Assembly: GCA_905480395.1 (NCBI GenBank)
Contig: CAJQQE010000012.1
Coordinates: forward strand, 147,203 to 211,202
Direction: 5' to 3'
DNA from: an uncultured Phycisphaerales bacterium
GTDB taxonomy: Bacteria > Planctomycetota > Phycisphaerae > Phycisphaerales > SM1A02
DNA: 64,000 bases
Shown: piece after piece, positions 53,274-63,281 of the stretch
Layout of the letters: the number at the start of each line of letters is the position of its first letter
Numbering within the stretch: position 1 is the stretch's first letter
The notes under the pieces: generated by a model
The model's input: the letters and a program-made list of their open reading frames with translations, nothing else
Databases searched by the model: none
Told to the model about the DNA's origin: nothing
Position numbers and translations under genes: made by a program

Positions 53274-54752
53274 TCACGGTGACTGGGCGGCGGAGTCGGC
53301 CTGTCTCAGGAACGGCCTTGCCGCCAACATCGCGGCCAACGTCGCGACTGACGCGGCGACGGGAACCCAGTCTTCGATCGTCGCCGTGACGATGAGCCAG
53401 ATTCCGAGTCCGAGCGAGATCAGTGGGGGAAGCGGATAGAGGGGAATCTTGAACGGACGTGGTTCGTCCGGGAAGCGGACGCGGAGCACCATCACCGAGA
53501 TCATGGTCAGGCAGACCGCGAACGTCGTCAGCACGCCGACGAATTCCAAGAGCGAGGTAAGCCCGGAATACCACACGAGGGGAATGGTGGCAGCGGTCAT
53601 CAGGAAGATCGCCAGGGTCGGGGCGCCTCGAGGATTCAGTCGTCCCCATGATGCGGGGAAGTCGCCCTTCCAGGCGAGGGCGGCAACCACTCGACCACTG
53701 GTCATGACCGAGACACTCAGAGTAGAGATGAAGAGCAGGACGATGACGCCGGTGACCAGACGACCGCCGAATTCGCCGAAGATACTCCGGGCCGCCGTGG
53801 CGCCGATGCTGGCCATCGGCTGAATCGTTCCGTTGGAATCCAGCTCGAGCATGCCGGCCGCCGGGACCACGCGAAGGTAGACGAGGTTCATGAGGAGGTA
53901 CATGCCGCCGACCACGATCACGCTGCCGATGATCGAGAGCGGGAGAAAGAGACCGGGACGTCGAATCTCGCCACCGACTTCGGCAGCGGTCGACCAGCCG
54001 AGATACGCGAAGGAGATGGAGACCACCGCGAGTCCGATGACTCCGGAGATCGCGCTGGGGGCCGGTGCATTTCGAAGATGTTCGAGCGTCGCGGCGGGGG
54101 TCGAGTCGGGAGGAATGGTGGCGAGTGCCGAATCAGGTCGGAAAATCTTCGCGGCTTCGATGAGTTCGGCGGAGGGGAGAATGGGTTCGATGGTGGCGAG
54201 GAACCCGGCGATGATGAAGCCGACCACCAGAAGAACTTTGAGGATCACGAGGCCGTCGTTGAATCGCTTGCCGCCGATCACCGTGATCGCGTGAATGAAG
54301 CCAAGACCGCAGAGGATGACGGTCGCCGTGGTTCGAACCTCAGTCCAGGGTGCGAGATCCTCGATGTAGTCGCCAGCGACCAGTGCGATCGCGGCCATCG
54401 CCGCGATGTACCCGATGAACAGCGTAATCATGCCGTTGAGGTATCCCCAGATCGGACCGAGGGTCTCGAATACAACGGCATACTGAGCGCCGGCCTTCGG
54501 ACGCATGGCGCCGAGTTCGCCGATGGTCAAGGCGCCGGCCAGCGCGAGCACGCCCGCGATAATCCAGGCCAACATCAGATTCGATGCTGATACCAGCTCG
54601 GCTCCGACGATTCCGGTCACCGCGAAGATGCCGGAACCGATCATCGACGCGACGCAGATGCCGGTCGCGCTCCAGAGTCCGATCAAACGGCGTTGCGCGG
54701 GGAAATCGCTGGTGACGCCAGTGGGTGTGCCTTGCTTCTCGTTCGGCTGCAT
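53274..54752 (-). CDS. APC-superfamily amino acid permease
   Basis: This 492-residue inner-membrane transporter has about 12 hydrophobic segments. The first contains 'GICVASMIGSGIFAVTGIVG', the substrate-binding unwound helix of APC transporters, and the family stretch 'GWSTAAEVGGEIRRPG' is present at mid-length. It would import amino acids or exchange them. The frame runs to 54866, but the ATG at 54752 (MQPNEKQGTP) avoids an Arg-rich extension. It ends 8 nt from the convergent fusion gene and is divergent from the PAP2-type gene. The substrate is not evident. Confidence 0.92.
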   Translation of the reverse strand: MQPNEKQGTPTGVTSDFPAQRRLIGLWSATGICVASMIGSGIFAVTGIVGAELVSASNLMLAWIIAGVLALAGALTIGELGAMRPKAGAQYAVVFETLGPIWGYLNGMITLFIGYIAAMAAIALVAGDYIEDLAPWTEVRTTATVILCGLGFIHAITVIGGKRFNDGLVILKVLLVVGFIIAGFLATIEPILPSAELIEAAKIFRPDSALATIPPDSTPAATLEHLRNAPAPSAISGVIGLAVVSISFAYLGWSTAAEVGGEIRRPGLFLPLSIIGSVIVVGGMYLLMNLVYLRVVPAAGMLELDSNGTIQPMASIGATAARSIFGEFGGRLVTGVIVLLFISTLSVSVMTSGRVVAALAWKGDFPASWGRLNPRGAPTLAIFLMTAATIPLVWYSGLTSLLEFVGVLTTFAVCLTMISVMVLRVRFPDEPRPFKIPLYPLPPLISLGLGIWLIVTATIEDWVPVAASVATLAAMLAARPFLRQADSAAQSP

Positions 54753-54826
54753 GGATTCAGTATCGTGTCTTCTTACCGCCACGGGTGATTCTTCATCCGT
54801 TTCAAGATCAAGGTCCTGCGGGCCGT

Positions 54827-55546
54827 ATGCCGAGATCCACCTCGATGACCGACGACCGATCCCCAAGTACCTCGATGAGCGATGGCGGCCTCGACCGGCT
54901 GGAGACGCGGGGTCGGTGGGGGGCGATCTGGATCGCGATCATCTATTTCCTTGGTTTCAGTCTGGTATGGACGATCGCGCACGAGCTCAGCGACCTGCAC
55001 GGCACGCGGCTACCCCTCACGTTCCAGTGGGAGTCGCGAATTCCGTTGCAGCCTTGGGCGATCCCGCTCTACTTCACGCTGGATCTGTCGGTGATCCTGC
55101 TTCCCCTCGTCTTTCGGTCCGCGCGGGAGGCTGTGCCTCCGATGGGCCTGCTTCTGCTTCAGGTCGTGATCGCGGCGCCTTTCTTCGTCCTCCTCCCCAT
55201 CGAGAACGCGTATGTCAACGACATGCCGACTGGCATCTGGGGTGCGTATCTCTTCGAGCCGCTCGGGATGAAAAATGTCTCGCAGTGGAATCAGACTCCG
55301 TCGCTTCATGTCACCTATTCGCTCACCGTGGCCACGGTGATCGCTCGGCGTTGGGGCGGAATTTGGTGGTTGATCGGTTTCGCCTGGGCGATTCCGGTCT
55401 CGATCACCACCATGCTGGTGCACGAGCATCACTTGATCTGCGTAGCGGGAGGGTTGCTGCTCTTCGCCATGACGATTCCACTGCTTGGCGTGTGGGACCG
55501 CCACTGCGGGCTGGACGACCGGGGGCGGGACGTTGATCGACTCTGA
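54827..55546 (+). CDS. PAP2-type membrane phosphatase/transferase with altered catalytic triad
   Basis: The product has 239 residues and about six transmembrane segments. The motif 'QTPSLHVTYSLT' is the PSxH element of the PAP2_3 (Aur1/inositolphosphotransferase-like) group. The third motif, normally HHxxDVxxG, reads 'HEHHLICVAGG': Cys replaces the aspartate that supports the catalytic histidine. 'KNVSQWNQ' precedes the first motif. Activity would be on a lipid phosphate at the membrane, if the change is tolerated. Start 54827 or the ATG at 54845 are both possible. It is convergent with the DUF1501 gene. Confidence 0.8.
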   Translation: MPRSTSMTDDRSPSTSMSDGGLDRLETRGRWGAIWIAIIYFLGFSLVWTIAHELSDLHGTRLPLTFQWESRIPLQPWAIPLYFTLDLSVILLPLVFRSAREAVPPMGLLLLQVVIAAPFFVLLPIENAYVNDMPTGIWGAYLFEPLGMKNVSQWNQTPSLHVTYSLTVATVIARRWGGIWWLIGFAWAIPVSITTMLVHEHHLICVAGGLLLFAMTIPLLGVWDRHCGLDDRGRDVDRL

Positions 55547-55564
55547 GCCGAATGCGATCGAAGA

Positions 55565-57067
55565 TCAGGCCAGGATGTCCTTGACGACTTTTCCGTGCAC
55601 GTCGGTCAATCGATAGTCACGACCCTGATGCCGATACGCCAGGCGTTCGTGATTGATGCCGAGCTGATTGAGCATGGTGGCGTGAAGGTCGTGGACCTCG
55701 ACTGGATTCTCGACGATGTTGTAGGAATAGTCGTCGGTCTTGCCGTAGGAAATACCGGGCTTGACGCCACCGCCCGCGAGCCAGACGGTGAAGCAACGAG
55801 GATGGTGATCGCGGCCGTAGTTTTCCCGGGTGAGCGTGCCTTGGCTGTAGACGGTGCGGCCGAATTCGCCAGCCCAGAGGACGAGCGTGTCGTCGAGCAT
55901 GCCGCGTTGTTTGAGATCGGCGAGCAGGGCCGCCTGTGGTTGGTCGACCGCCTTGGCTTGGGCCCGGATCTCGCCCGGCAAGTTTCCGTGCTGATCCCAT
56001 CCCCGCATGTACAACTGGATGAATCGAACCCCGCGCTCGGAGAGCCGTCGCGCTTGCAGGCAATTGGCGGCGAAGCTGCCGGGGGTCCGGACGTCGGGGC
56101 CGTACATTTCGAGCGTCGCTTCGGACTCGTCGGAGATGTCCGTGAGTTCCGGTACCGACATTTGCATCCGGTAGGCCATCTCGTACTGGGCGATGCGGGC
56201 CTGGACCTCGGGGTCAAGCGACTCCGCGAATTCCTCTTCGTTCATCTTGGCGGCGAGGTCGAGCATCCGTCGGCGGTCCTCGCGGCTCACGCCGTCGGGG
56301 TCGCGAAGATGAAGCACGGCGTCACGGCCTGCCCGGAGCTTGCAGCCTTGATGTTCACTCGGAAGGAATCCGCTGCCCCAGAATCGCGCCGAGAGCGCCT
56401 GCATGTTGCCGATCCCTTGGGTGATCATCACCACGAAGCTCGGCAGGTCGCTGTTCATACTTCCGAGGCCGTAACTCATCCAAGAACCGAAGCAGGGCCG
56501 GCCCGGAATTTCGCTCCCGGTCTGGAAAAACGTGATGCCAGGTTCGTGGTTGATCGCCGACGTGTGCATTGAACGAATGAAGCAAATGTCCTTTGCCATC
56601 TTGCCGGTATACGGGAGGATCTCCGAAAGCATCACGCCATCTTCGTTGTTCTCGTATCGATCAAACTTGAACATCGTCGGTGCCACGGGGAACCGGGCCT
56701 GACCGCTGGTCATGGTGGTGATTCGCTGGCCGTTCCGGATCGAATCCGGAAGGTCGTCGTCGAATCGGTCGTGGAGGTGTGGTTTGTGGTCATAGAGGTC
56801 GAGCTGGCTCGGGGCGCCCTCCATGTGCATGTAAATGACTCGCTTGGCCTTCGGAGCGTGATGCGGGAGTGCGGCGAGGATCTCGTCGACTTCGCTGACT
56901 CGGCTACCAGCGAACGCGGGGCGGTCACCGATCAATGAACTGAGTGCGGTGGTTCCCAGGCCGCCGAGCAATCCACCCGCCATCGAGCCGAAGAAACGGC
57001 GCCGGGTGAGATTGCGAAGGTAGGCTTCGAGCGGATCGGCGGGATTTTCGTTGATCGGGTTTGGCAT
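55565..57067 (-). CDS. Tat-exported DUF1501 protein
   Basis: This 500-residue protein has a twin-arginine signal ('LTRRRFFGSMAGGLLGGLG', about 21-40) and the DUF1501 domain, an alkaline-phosphatase/sulfatase-like fold: 'RVIYMHMEGAPSQLDLYDHKP', 'WMSYGLGSMN', 'LVLWAGEFGRT' and 'GRDHHPRCFTVWLAGGG'. The family is abundant in Planctomycetota and nearly always paired with a DUF1549/DUF1553 protein, as here 17 nt upstream. The biochemical role of the pair is not established; a role in handling external polymers is usually inferred. Confidence 0.93.
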   Translation of the reverse strand: MPNPINENPADPLEAYLRNLTRRRFFGSMAGGLLGGLGTTALSSLIGDRPAFAGSRVSEVDEILAALPHHAPKAKRVIYMHMEGAPSQLDLYDHKPHLHDRFDDDLPDSIRNGQRITTMTSGQARFPVAPTMFKFDRYENNEDGVMLSEILPYTGKMAKDICFIRSMHTSAINHEPGITFFQTGSEIPGRPCFGSWMSYGLGSMNSDLPSFVVMITQGIGNMQALSARFWGSGFLPSEHQGCKLRAGRDAVLHLRDPDGVSREDRRRMLDLAAKMNEEEFAESLDPEVQARIAQYEMAYRMQMSVPELTDISDESEATLEMYGPDVRTPGSFAANCLQARRLSERGVRFIQLYMRGWDQHGNLPGEIRAQAKAVDQPQAALLADLKQRGMLDDTLVLWAGEFGRTVYSQGTLTRENYGRDHHPRCFTVWLAGGGVKPGISYGKTDDYSYNIVENPVEVHDLHATMLNQLGINHERLAYRHQGRDYRLTDVHGKVVKDILA

Positions 57068-57084
57068 GTTTGAAGATCCTGGGG

Positions 57085-60000
57085 TCAATCCTTGACGATG
57101 GCGGCGTCCGAACACAGAACGGCATTCGCGAGCATGGTCCAGGCCGCGAGTTCTTTCGGATCAATCTCTGCGGGGGCCATGGTTTCTCCGACCGCGATCA
57201 GGGCGGCCGCTGATTCGGCGTCGGCCCCATAGCGTTCCCGATAGTCGGCCAGAGTCTGGCGGAGCAGCGGAAGCAGGGTGTCCGAAGGTGGGGTCGCGGT
57301 CGCATATCGGAAGAGCAGGTCGAAACGGGCGTCATCGCCCTCGGCTTCGGTGATCACTCGGGCCGCGAGCATTCTGGCGGCCTCCACGAACTGGGGGTCG
57401 TTCCAGAGTACGAGCGCCTGCAATGGCGTGTTCGTGGTGATTCGGCGGGTTGAACAGTACTCGCGGGTCGGGGCGTCGAGGGCAAGCATGGAGGGCGGCG
57501 GAGACGCCCGCTTCCAGTAGGTGTAGACGCTTCGACGGTACAAATCATCGCCATACCCCTGTTGAAAGTTCCGGGTATTTGACTGGAGCATCGCGACTTC
57601 TTTCCAGAGCCCGTCCGGTTGGTATGGCTTGACGCTGGGCCCGCCGAGTTGTTCGACGAGTAGTCCTGAGGCGAAGAGTGCCTGATCCCGAATCTGCTCG
57701 GCGGCAAGTCGCTGCCGGGGGAACGACGAGAGCAGCTCATTGTTGACGTCCATCGCCATCGCGCGGGGATCGCGGCGAGCGGACTGTCGGTAGGTGGCGC
57801 TGGTCACCATTCGCCGCAGCAGGGCGAGCTGGTCCCAACCGCCTTCGCGGAAGGTCGACGCGAGGTAATCGAGGAGGTCGGGGTGCGAAGGCCACGCACC
57901 CTGCAGGCCGAAGTCGTCCACGCTCTCTACCAAGCCTCGACCGAAGAGCAGTGCCCAGTAACGATTGGCCACGACGCGGGCGGTCAGAGGATTCTCGTCA
58001 CTCACGATCCAGCGGGCGAGATCGAGCCGGCTCGGTTGTTCGAGGTCGTCGGGGAGGGAGCCAAGTACGGACGGGATTGCACGCGAGACCGGGCGTTCGA
58101 CGTCTGGCTGGTCGTATTGGCCACGCATCATGATGTAGGTGTCACGGGCCATGGCCCGTTCCTTCATGACCATGGTCTTCGGAACGTTGTTGAGGAGACC
58201 GCTTCGCTCCGTGGTGATCTTCGCGATCTGGTCGCTGATGCTTCGGTACCGAGGCGATTGCCGCATTCGAATGGCTTCGCCCGCGGCGGTCAAGACTGGA
58301 GGTCGCACGGTGTTTTCGGGGACGAGCAAGGCGACTGCCGGTCCGGCGAGTTCATGGTCGGGTGAGTCGGCTCGGTAGTACATCCCACCGGCACCGCCGG
58401 TGTTGACGATCTTCAGGACCAGCGTGTTGCGGCCTTGTACCAGCGGCACTTCCACTTGGTCCTGATCTGGTGCGACACCGCGTGCGACCTGTCGCTCGAA
58501 AACCATCTCTCCGTTTCGATAGACCTGGATGCCGTCATCAGAGCCAAGCGAGAGCGAGAGTGACCGCTCGTCGGGGCTGTAGATTTCGCGGGCCACGTAC
58601 TCGGCGCCGATTCCCTGGGCGAGGGTGATGGTCTGGCCGTCGATGACGCCGGGCGAGTAGCGCCAGGTCTGATCGCGGAATTTCTTGCCGAACGAGATGG
58701 GGCCGTCCTCTTCCGGGCCGAACGCGGTTCCGTAGGCCTCGGCGCCGTTGGCGGTGGGGTACGGGCCAGCGATGTACCAGTTGGTGTTCGCGACCGGAAG
58801 CGCGGCGCGAAGGGCCGGGGTCGATCGGCCGAGATGAAGTCGAGTTCGACCGATCGCATGTTGTGCGTAGGGGGACTCGAAACCGTATCGCACGACGAGA
58901 TCCGTTCCACCTTCGAACCCGAAGGGTTCGGCGGCAAGGAACACGAAGGTCCGAGCTCCTGGGATGTCGTGCGACTGCGCCGCCCAGACCCGGCCGTCAT
59001 CAGGTCGCAGGGCATTGGTGATCTTGAAGTCACCATTCGGCTGCTCGTAGTCTGCCCAGGCCCATTCCAGTGGAACGGTCACGCGCTGGGAGGGATCGGC
59101 GGCCGAGACCGCTTCGGCGGTGATTCCGGAGAGGATCGCATTTCCATTGGGGGCGCGGCCGGTCTTGTTGCCCGGGAGTGATTCATGGGGCAGTGCTTCG
59201 ATCAGGAAGGCATCGTGGAGGCCTTTCTCGATGCGATAGGTAATGACGATCTCATCGCTCGCCGGGTTTTCGCCACCCGCCAGAACGGAACCATCCTCGA
59301 GAATCGACATCGAGGCGCCATTGATGCTCTCGGCGGCCTGCGGGGTGGGTGCCGACCAAGCGAATCCGTCACCGACCATGAGCTCGGCGAGATACTCCTG
59401 GATTGCGGCTTGTTCTTCGGGTGTCGATTGGTTGCGATCAGTCTCAAGTTCGCGGATGCGGGTGGCGAGTTGCTCGGCCCGGATCGCATCCTCTTCACGA
59501 GGGATCTCAAGGAAGGGTTCGAAGGCGCGATTGGAGTCGGCCACTTGGGTGTAGATGCCGGGTTGTTCGACATTATTGAAGAACGCGATCAGGCTGTAGA
59601 AATCCTGCTGGGAGATCGGGTCAAACTTGTGGTCGTGGCAGCGGGCGCAGCCCACGGTGAGGCCCAGCCAGACGGCGCCGGTGGTCTCCACCCGATCGAC
59701 CGCATATTCCAGGAGGTACTCCTCAGCGATGGCGCCGCCTTCGTCACTGGTCACATGGTTTCGGTGAAAACCACTGGCGATCAACTGTTCGATAGTCGGA
59801 TCCGGGAGAAGATCGCCCGCAAGTTGTTCAATGGTGAATTGATCGAACGGCATGTTCTCGCGGAATGCGTTTAAAACCCAGTCGCGGTAGGGCCAGATTT
59901 GTCGGCCGGCATCCATGTGGATGCCGCTGGTGTCGGCGAATCGAGCGAGGTCGAGCCAGGGCGTTGCCATGCGTTCGGCGAGTCGCGTGCGGTAGGGCTC

Positions 60001-60726
60001 CTCGGTGAGGAGGCGATCGACCAGATGTTCGTACGCGTCGTCGCGGGAATCGGCGAGGAAGTCGTCGAGTTCGGCGGGAGTTGGAGGAAGTCCGGTGAGA
60101 TCGAGGTAGACGCGTCGGGCGAGCGTTGACGGGTCGGCTTGGGCCGCGGGTTCGAGACCGATTTCGTGCAGCCGTCGGATCGTGAAGCGATCGATGTCGT
60201 TTCGACTCCAATCGTCATTGTCTCCGACCGGCACCTTGGGTGTCTGCAATGGCTCGAATGCCCAGTGATCCTCGTATTCGGCGCCCTCTTCAATCCACTT
60301 TCGGATCAATTCAGCCTCGGAATCGGAGATGGCTTTCTTGCCACTGTCCGGTGGTGGCATCACGTCGTGGGCATCCACGGCGGTGATGCGCTCGTAGAGC
60401 AGGGACGCTTCGGGATCGCCGGGAACGATGGCGGCGAGCCCATCCACCATTCGGGTGGCGGCTTCGAAGGAGTCCAGACGGAGGTCGGCCATCTGTGTGG
60501 CCGCGTCTGGGCCATGGCAAAGGAAACAGCGATCCGACAGGATCGGTCGGATGTCCCGGCCAAATCGAATGGATGTTCCACTGGCCGGAGGTGCCGTGGC
60601 GGTTTCGACCCGCGCGGCCGAGGCTGGCTCAGGGGCGGCGTTGGAGGCGGCCTCACCGGCGATCCACAACGCGATGGCGAGAACGGGAACGCTCGATGCG
60701 ACGATTCTTTGATTGGCGGGTCCCAT
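57085..60726 (-). CDS. Planctomycete cytochrome-c-like DUF1549/DUF1553 protein
   Basis: This 1213-residue exported protein has a signal peptide (about 8-31), a c-type haem motif C67-x2-C70-H71 in 'DRCFLCHGPD' (PSCyt1), the DUF1549 domain ('RVYLDLTGLPPTPAELDDFL', 'WLDLARFADTSG'), a central insert of about 400 residues with a PA14/GH-type binding domain ('VARGVAPDQDQVEVPLVQG', 'MYYRADSPDHE') and the DUF1553 domain ('RVVANRYWALLFGRGLVES', 'TSATYRQSA', 'NTPLQALVLWNDPQFVEAARM'). It would bind haem and perhaps glycans on the outside. Its partner is the DUF1501 gene just downstream. The start ATG at 60726 is preferred to the TTG at 60732. Confidence 0.95.
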   Translation of the reverse strand: MGPANQRIVASSVPVLAIALWIAGEAASNAAPEPASAARVETATAPPASGTSIRFGRDIRPILSDRCFLCHGPDAATQMADLRLDSFEAATRMVDGLAAIVPGDPEASLLYERITAVDAHDVMPPPDSGKKAISDSEAELIRKWIEEGAEYEDHWAFEPLQTPKVPVGDNDDWSRNDIDRFTIRRLHEIGLEPAAQADPSTLARRVYLDLTGLPPTPAELDDFLADSRDDAYEHLVDRLLTEEPYRTRLAERMATPWLDLARFADTSGIHMDAGRQIWPYRDWVLNAFRENMPFDQFTIEQLAGDLLPDPTIEQLIASGFHRNHVTSDEGGAIAEEYLLEYAVDRVETTGAVWLGLTVGCARCHDHKFDPISQQDFYSLIAFFNNVEQPGIYTQVADSNRAFEPFLEIPREEDAIRAEQLATRIRELETDRNQSTPEEQAAIQEYLAELMVGDGFAWSAPTPQAAESINGASMSILEDGSVLAGGENPASDEIVITYRIEKGLHDAFLIEALPHESLPGNKTGRAPNGNAILSGITAEAVSAADPSQRVTVPLEWAWADYEQPNGDFKITNALRPDDGRVWAAQSHDIPGARTFVFLAAEPFGFEGGTDLVVRYGFESPYAQHAIGRTRLHLGRSTPALRAALPVANTNWYIAGPYPTANGAEAYGTAFGPEEDGPISFGKKFRDQTWRYSPGVIDGQTITLAQGIGAEYVAREIYSPDERSLSLSLGSDDGIQVYRNGEMVFERQVARGVAPDQDQVEVPLVQGRNTLVLKIVNTGGAGGMYYRADSPDHELAGPAVALLVPENTVRPPVLTAAGEAIRMRQSPRYRSISDQIAKITTERSGLLNNVPKTMVMKERAMARDTYIMMRGQYDQPDVERPVSRAIPSVLGSLPDDLEQPSRLDLARWIVSDENPLTARVVANRYWALLFGRGLVESVDDFGLQGAWPSHPDLLDYLASTFREGGWDQLALLRRMVTSATYRQSARRDPRAMAMDVNNELLSSFPRQRLAAEQIRDQALFASGLLVEQLGGPSVKPYQPDGLWKEVAMLQSNTRNFQQGYGDDLYRRSVYTYWKRASPPPSMLALDAPTREYCSTRRITTNTPLQALVLWNDPQFVEAARMLAARVITEAEGDDARFDLLFRYATATPPSDTLLPLLRQTLADYRERYGADAESAAALIAVGETMAPAEIDPKELAAWTMLANAVLCSDAAIVKD

Positions 60727-60828
60727 ACTCAACAGAATACGATGACCGGCCCGGAAGACGAGAAGATTCAGGCCGGTCGAGCGGGTAATTTCTGGATCCC
60801 AGGTCAGAAAGGGAGAGTCAGGATTGGC

Positions 60829-60842
60829 TTTTTCGCGAAAAA
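60829..60842. promoter_or_regulatory. Perfect palindrome, possible operator
   Basis: TTTTTCGCGAAAAA is a perfect 14-bp inverted repeat. It is about 100 nt from the DUF1549 start and 33 nt before the candidate promoter of the metalloprotease gene, a place where a dimeric regulator could bind. Confidence 0.4.
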
Positions 60843-60874
60843 CGGGCGTTTCTTAAGATTACGAGGGAGGTTGG

Positions 60875-60902
60875 TTGATTTCGCGAAGCGAGGATCTATT
60901 TT
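60875..60902 (+). promoter_or_regulatory. Candidate promoter of the metalloprotease gene
   Basis: TTGATT (60875-60880) and TATTTT (60897-60902) are separated by 16 nt. The resulting leader would be about 140 nt. Confidence 0.4.
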
Positions 60903-61051
60903 TATGACGGCCGCTTCGATTTCTCATGAAACTATGAGGGTGATGGGGTGTCCAAAGAAGTCGTCCCCCGTCTTCAGGGGGTGAGAAGCATCGTCGACTC
61001 GAGCATCCTCTCGAGCAGATTGATGCTCTTGCATGATTGGAGAATCATCAG

Positions 61052-63157
61052 ATGCGATCGTTCCTAGCCCTCTCTGCGAGTCTTGCGTGCTTGTCATTCT
61101 CTTCCATGGCGGACGCCCAGTCTCGGAATGCCCCACGAAACGGCCCTTCACCGGCCCCGGCATTCTGGGTTCACGACGACGGGACGGTCGAGATCAACAA
61201 CACGGATGGTCGGACGAAGTTCCGGAGCATCGAGGCTTATCTTGAGTCAGACCTGTTCGAGGTCGCAAAGAATCGTTGCGGGCTTCCGCCCGAAAACGAT
61301 CGTGTCGCCGGGCCGATTGATGACCTTGATTTCGGGGGCGTTGCGGGCGGTGGGTCGGCCTCAGACTGCAGTTGCAATCAGACCAACCCCAGTGGGATCT
61401 ACAACGCGGAGGGTGACATCACGTACCAGATCCCCGTCGTCTTCCATGTGATTCGCAACAGTGCTGGAACGCAAGGGAATATCTCGGAAGCATGTATTCA
61501 GAATCAGGTCTTGACGCTGAACGAAGACTTCAATGCGATCTCGGGATCACCCGGCGCGCCAGGAACAAATTGTCAGATTGAGTTTGTGCTCGCTTCGGTT
61601 GACCCTTCGGGCAATGCGACGAGCGGGATCACCTACTCCGACAACAGCACTTGGTTCAATGACGGTGGTGGCTATTACAACTCTCTGGCCTGGGACACCA
61701 GCCGGTACATGAACGTCTACACCAACACCGCCAGTGGCGCCCTTGGCTACGTGCCGGCGCTGGGATGTTCCAACATCGATGGTCAGGCTCAGGATCGCGT
61801 CGTCATTCTGTACTCGGCGATTGGCAACTGCGCAACCGCGTCGCCGTACAACCTCGGCCGCACGTTGACCCACGAGGTCGGTCATTACCTTGGCTTGGAG
61901 CACACCTTCGCGGGTGGGTGCTCGAGTTCAGGGAACTGCAATAACAACGGTGACCTGACCTGCGACACGCTCCCGCAGCAGAGTCCCACCAGTTCCTGTA
62001 GTTCCAGCAGTTCATGCGGTCAATCGCACCAAAACCAGCGCAACTACATGGACTACTCGATCGATTCTTGTATGAATCAATTCACCTACGAGCAGCACCT
62101 TCGGATGCGTTGCAACCTTGAGCACTATCGAGTGCAGCTCCCTTGCACCGACTGCGCCGGCGGCGGTATTCCCGAGAACGACGAGTGCTCTAACGCCATC
62201 GCGCTCGTGGACGGTCCCAATGAGGGGACCACGTTTCAGGCGACTTACTCTGGTGTCACGTCGGCTCCTTCGTGCAGCACGTCCGCGGGCATCGCGGTTC
62301 GAAATGACGTCTGGTACTCCTACACGGTTCCTAGCAATGGCCTTCTCACGCTCTCTACTTGCGGTGCATCCTTCAACTCCCGGCTTAACATCTGGGATGG
62401 GGCATCGTGCCCTTCGAGCGGCGGGCCGTTACTCGCGTGCAGCGACAATGATTGCGGTGACGATGCCATCGCGAGCGTCTTCGTCTTTGGTGGTCAGGAG
62501 ATCATCGTTCAAGTCGGGAGCCCCGCCAATGAGAGTGGTAACTTCGTACTCGAACTCGCCTTCGACGAAATCATCGATCCCCCGGTGAACGATGACTGTG
62601 CAGATGCCACGGCGATTACCGCGGCAGTGACCGAATTCACCACCATCGATGCGTCGGGGTCCGGTTTCGGCCTTCCGCTGTCTTGCTCGACTTCCAGCGG
62701 GCCCGATGTGTTCTCCGACGTCTGGTTCAGTTGGACCGCCCCGTGTACGGGCTTTGCAACCATCGCGAGCTGCGGGAGTGAATTTGATTCGAGGTTGGCC
62801 GTCTACGCCAGCTCGACCTGTCCTAACTCCAGCAGCGCCCCAGTGAGTTGTGCCGACAATATCTGTGGCGATGACGCGAGTGTGACTTTCCTCGCGTTAG
62901 AGGGACAGGCATTTCAGATTCGAGTTGGGTCGCCGATTGAAGGCGACGAAGGGCAAGGCGCTTTGTTCGTCGATTGCGAGCCGATTGGCGGAAATCCATG
63001 TCCCGAAGATCTCAATGACGACGGGACCATTAACGGTGCCGATCTGGGGCTCCTGCTTGCCGCCTGGGGGACCGATGGTGCTGACATCAATGATGATGGC
63101 AACACCAACGGTGCGGACCTTGGCTTGCTGCTTTCCGCGTGGGGCGAGGACTGCTGA
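61052..63157 (+). CDS. Secreted M43-type (pappalysin-like) metalloprotease with dockerin-like tail
   Basis: This 701-residue protein has a signal peptide (about 1-22), a propeptide-like region, and a metzincin domain with the zinc site H274-E275-H278-H284 in '[11 protein letters not shown]' and the Met-turn M333 in 'NYMDYS'. Cysteines are frequent, as expected for a secreted enzyme. Two tandem beta-sandwich repeats follow (about 375-500 and 510-640), each beginning 'NDxCxxA' and containing 'CxxSFNSRLxxW'-like and 'DNxCGDDA' stretches. The tail is a pair of dockerin-like calcium repeats. ATG 61052 has GGAG 9 nt upstream; the TTG at 61037 is rejected. It would digest proteins outside the cell. 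Confidence 0.92.
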   Translation: MRSFLALSASLACLSFSSMADAQSRNAPRNGPSPAPAFWVHDDGTVEINNTDGRTKFRSIEAYLESDLFEVAKNRCGLPPENDRVAGPIDDLDFGGVAGGGSASDCSCNQTNPSGIYNAEGDITYQIPVVFHVIRNSAGTQGNISEACIQNQVLTLNEDFNAISGSPGAPGTNCQIEFVLASVDPSGNATSGITYSDNSTWFNDGGGYYNSLAWDTSRYMNVYTNTASGALGYVPALGCSNIDGQAQDRVVILYSAIGNCATASPYNLGRTLTHEVGHYLGLEHTFAGGCSSSGNCNNNGDLTCDTLPQQSPTSSCSSSSSCGQSHQNQRNYMDYSIDSCMNQFTYEQHLRMRCNLEHYRVQLPCTDCAGGGIPENDECSNAIALVDGPNEGTTFQATYSGVTSAPSCSTSAGIAVRNDVWYSYTVPSNGLLTLSTCGASFNSRLNIWDGASCPSSGGPLLACSDNDCGDDAIASVFVFGGQEIIVQVGSPANESGNFVLELAFDEIIDPPVNDDCADATAITAAVTEFTTIDASGSGFGLPLSCSTSSGPDVFSDVWFSWTAPCTGFATIASCGSEFDSRLAVYASSTCPNSSSAPVSCADNICGDDASVTFLALEGQAFQIRVGSPIEGDEGQGALFVDCEPIGGNPCPEDLNDDGTINGADLGLLLAAWGTDGADINDDGNTNGADLGLLLSAWGEDC

Positions 63158-63193
63158 GTCGCCGGCGTCGGGCCCAAAGTTTGATGAAAATCC

Positions 63194-63230
63194 AGCCGCT
63201 CGCGCCTTCTGCGGCGCGGGCGGCTTTTTT
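63194..63230 (+). terminator. Rho-independent terminator
   Basis: A 13-bp stem with one T-G pair (AGCCGCTCGCGCC / GGCGCGGGCGGCT), 6-nt loop, then TTTTTT. It lies 36 nt after the metalloprotease stop. Confidence 0.92.
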
Positions 63231-63281
63231 CGTCGTCGGAGTGGGACCGGCCCTCGCCGGATTCGGGGTATCCTCGCGAGC

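Larger units (their letters stand above)
60727..61051. other. Divergent intergenic region with palindrome and promoter candidate
   Basis: This stretch of 325 nt separates the DUF1549 gene and the metalloprotease gene. It holds a perfect 14-bp palindrome (60829-60842), a candidate plus-strand promoter TTGATT/TATTTT with 16-nt spacer (60875-60902) and the ribosome binding site GGAG (61039-61042). No gene was recognised. Confidence 0.5.
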
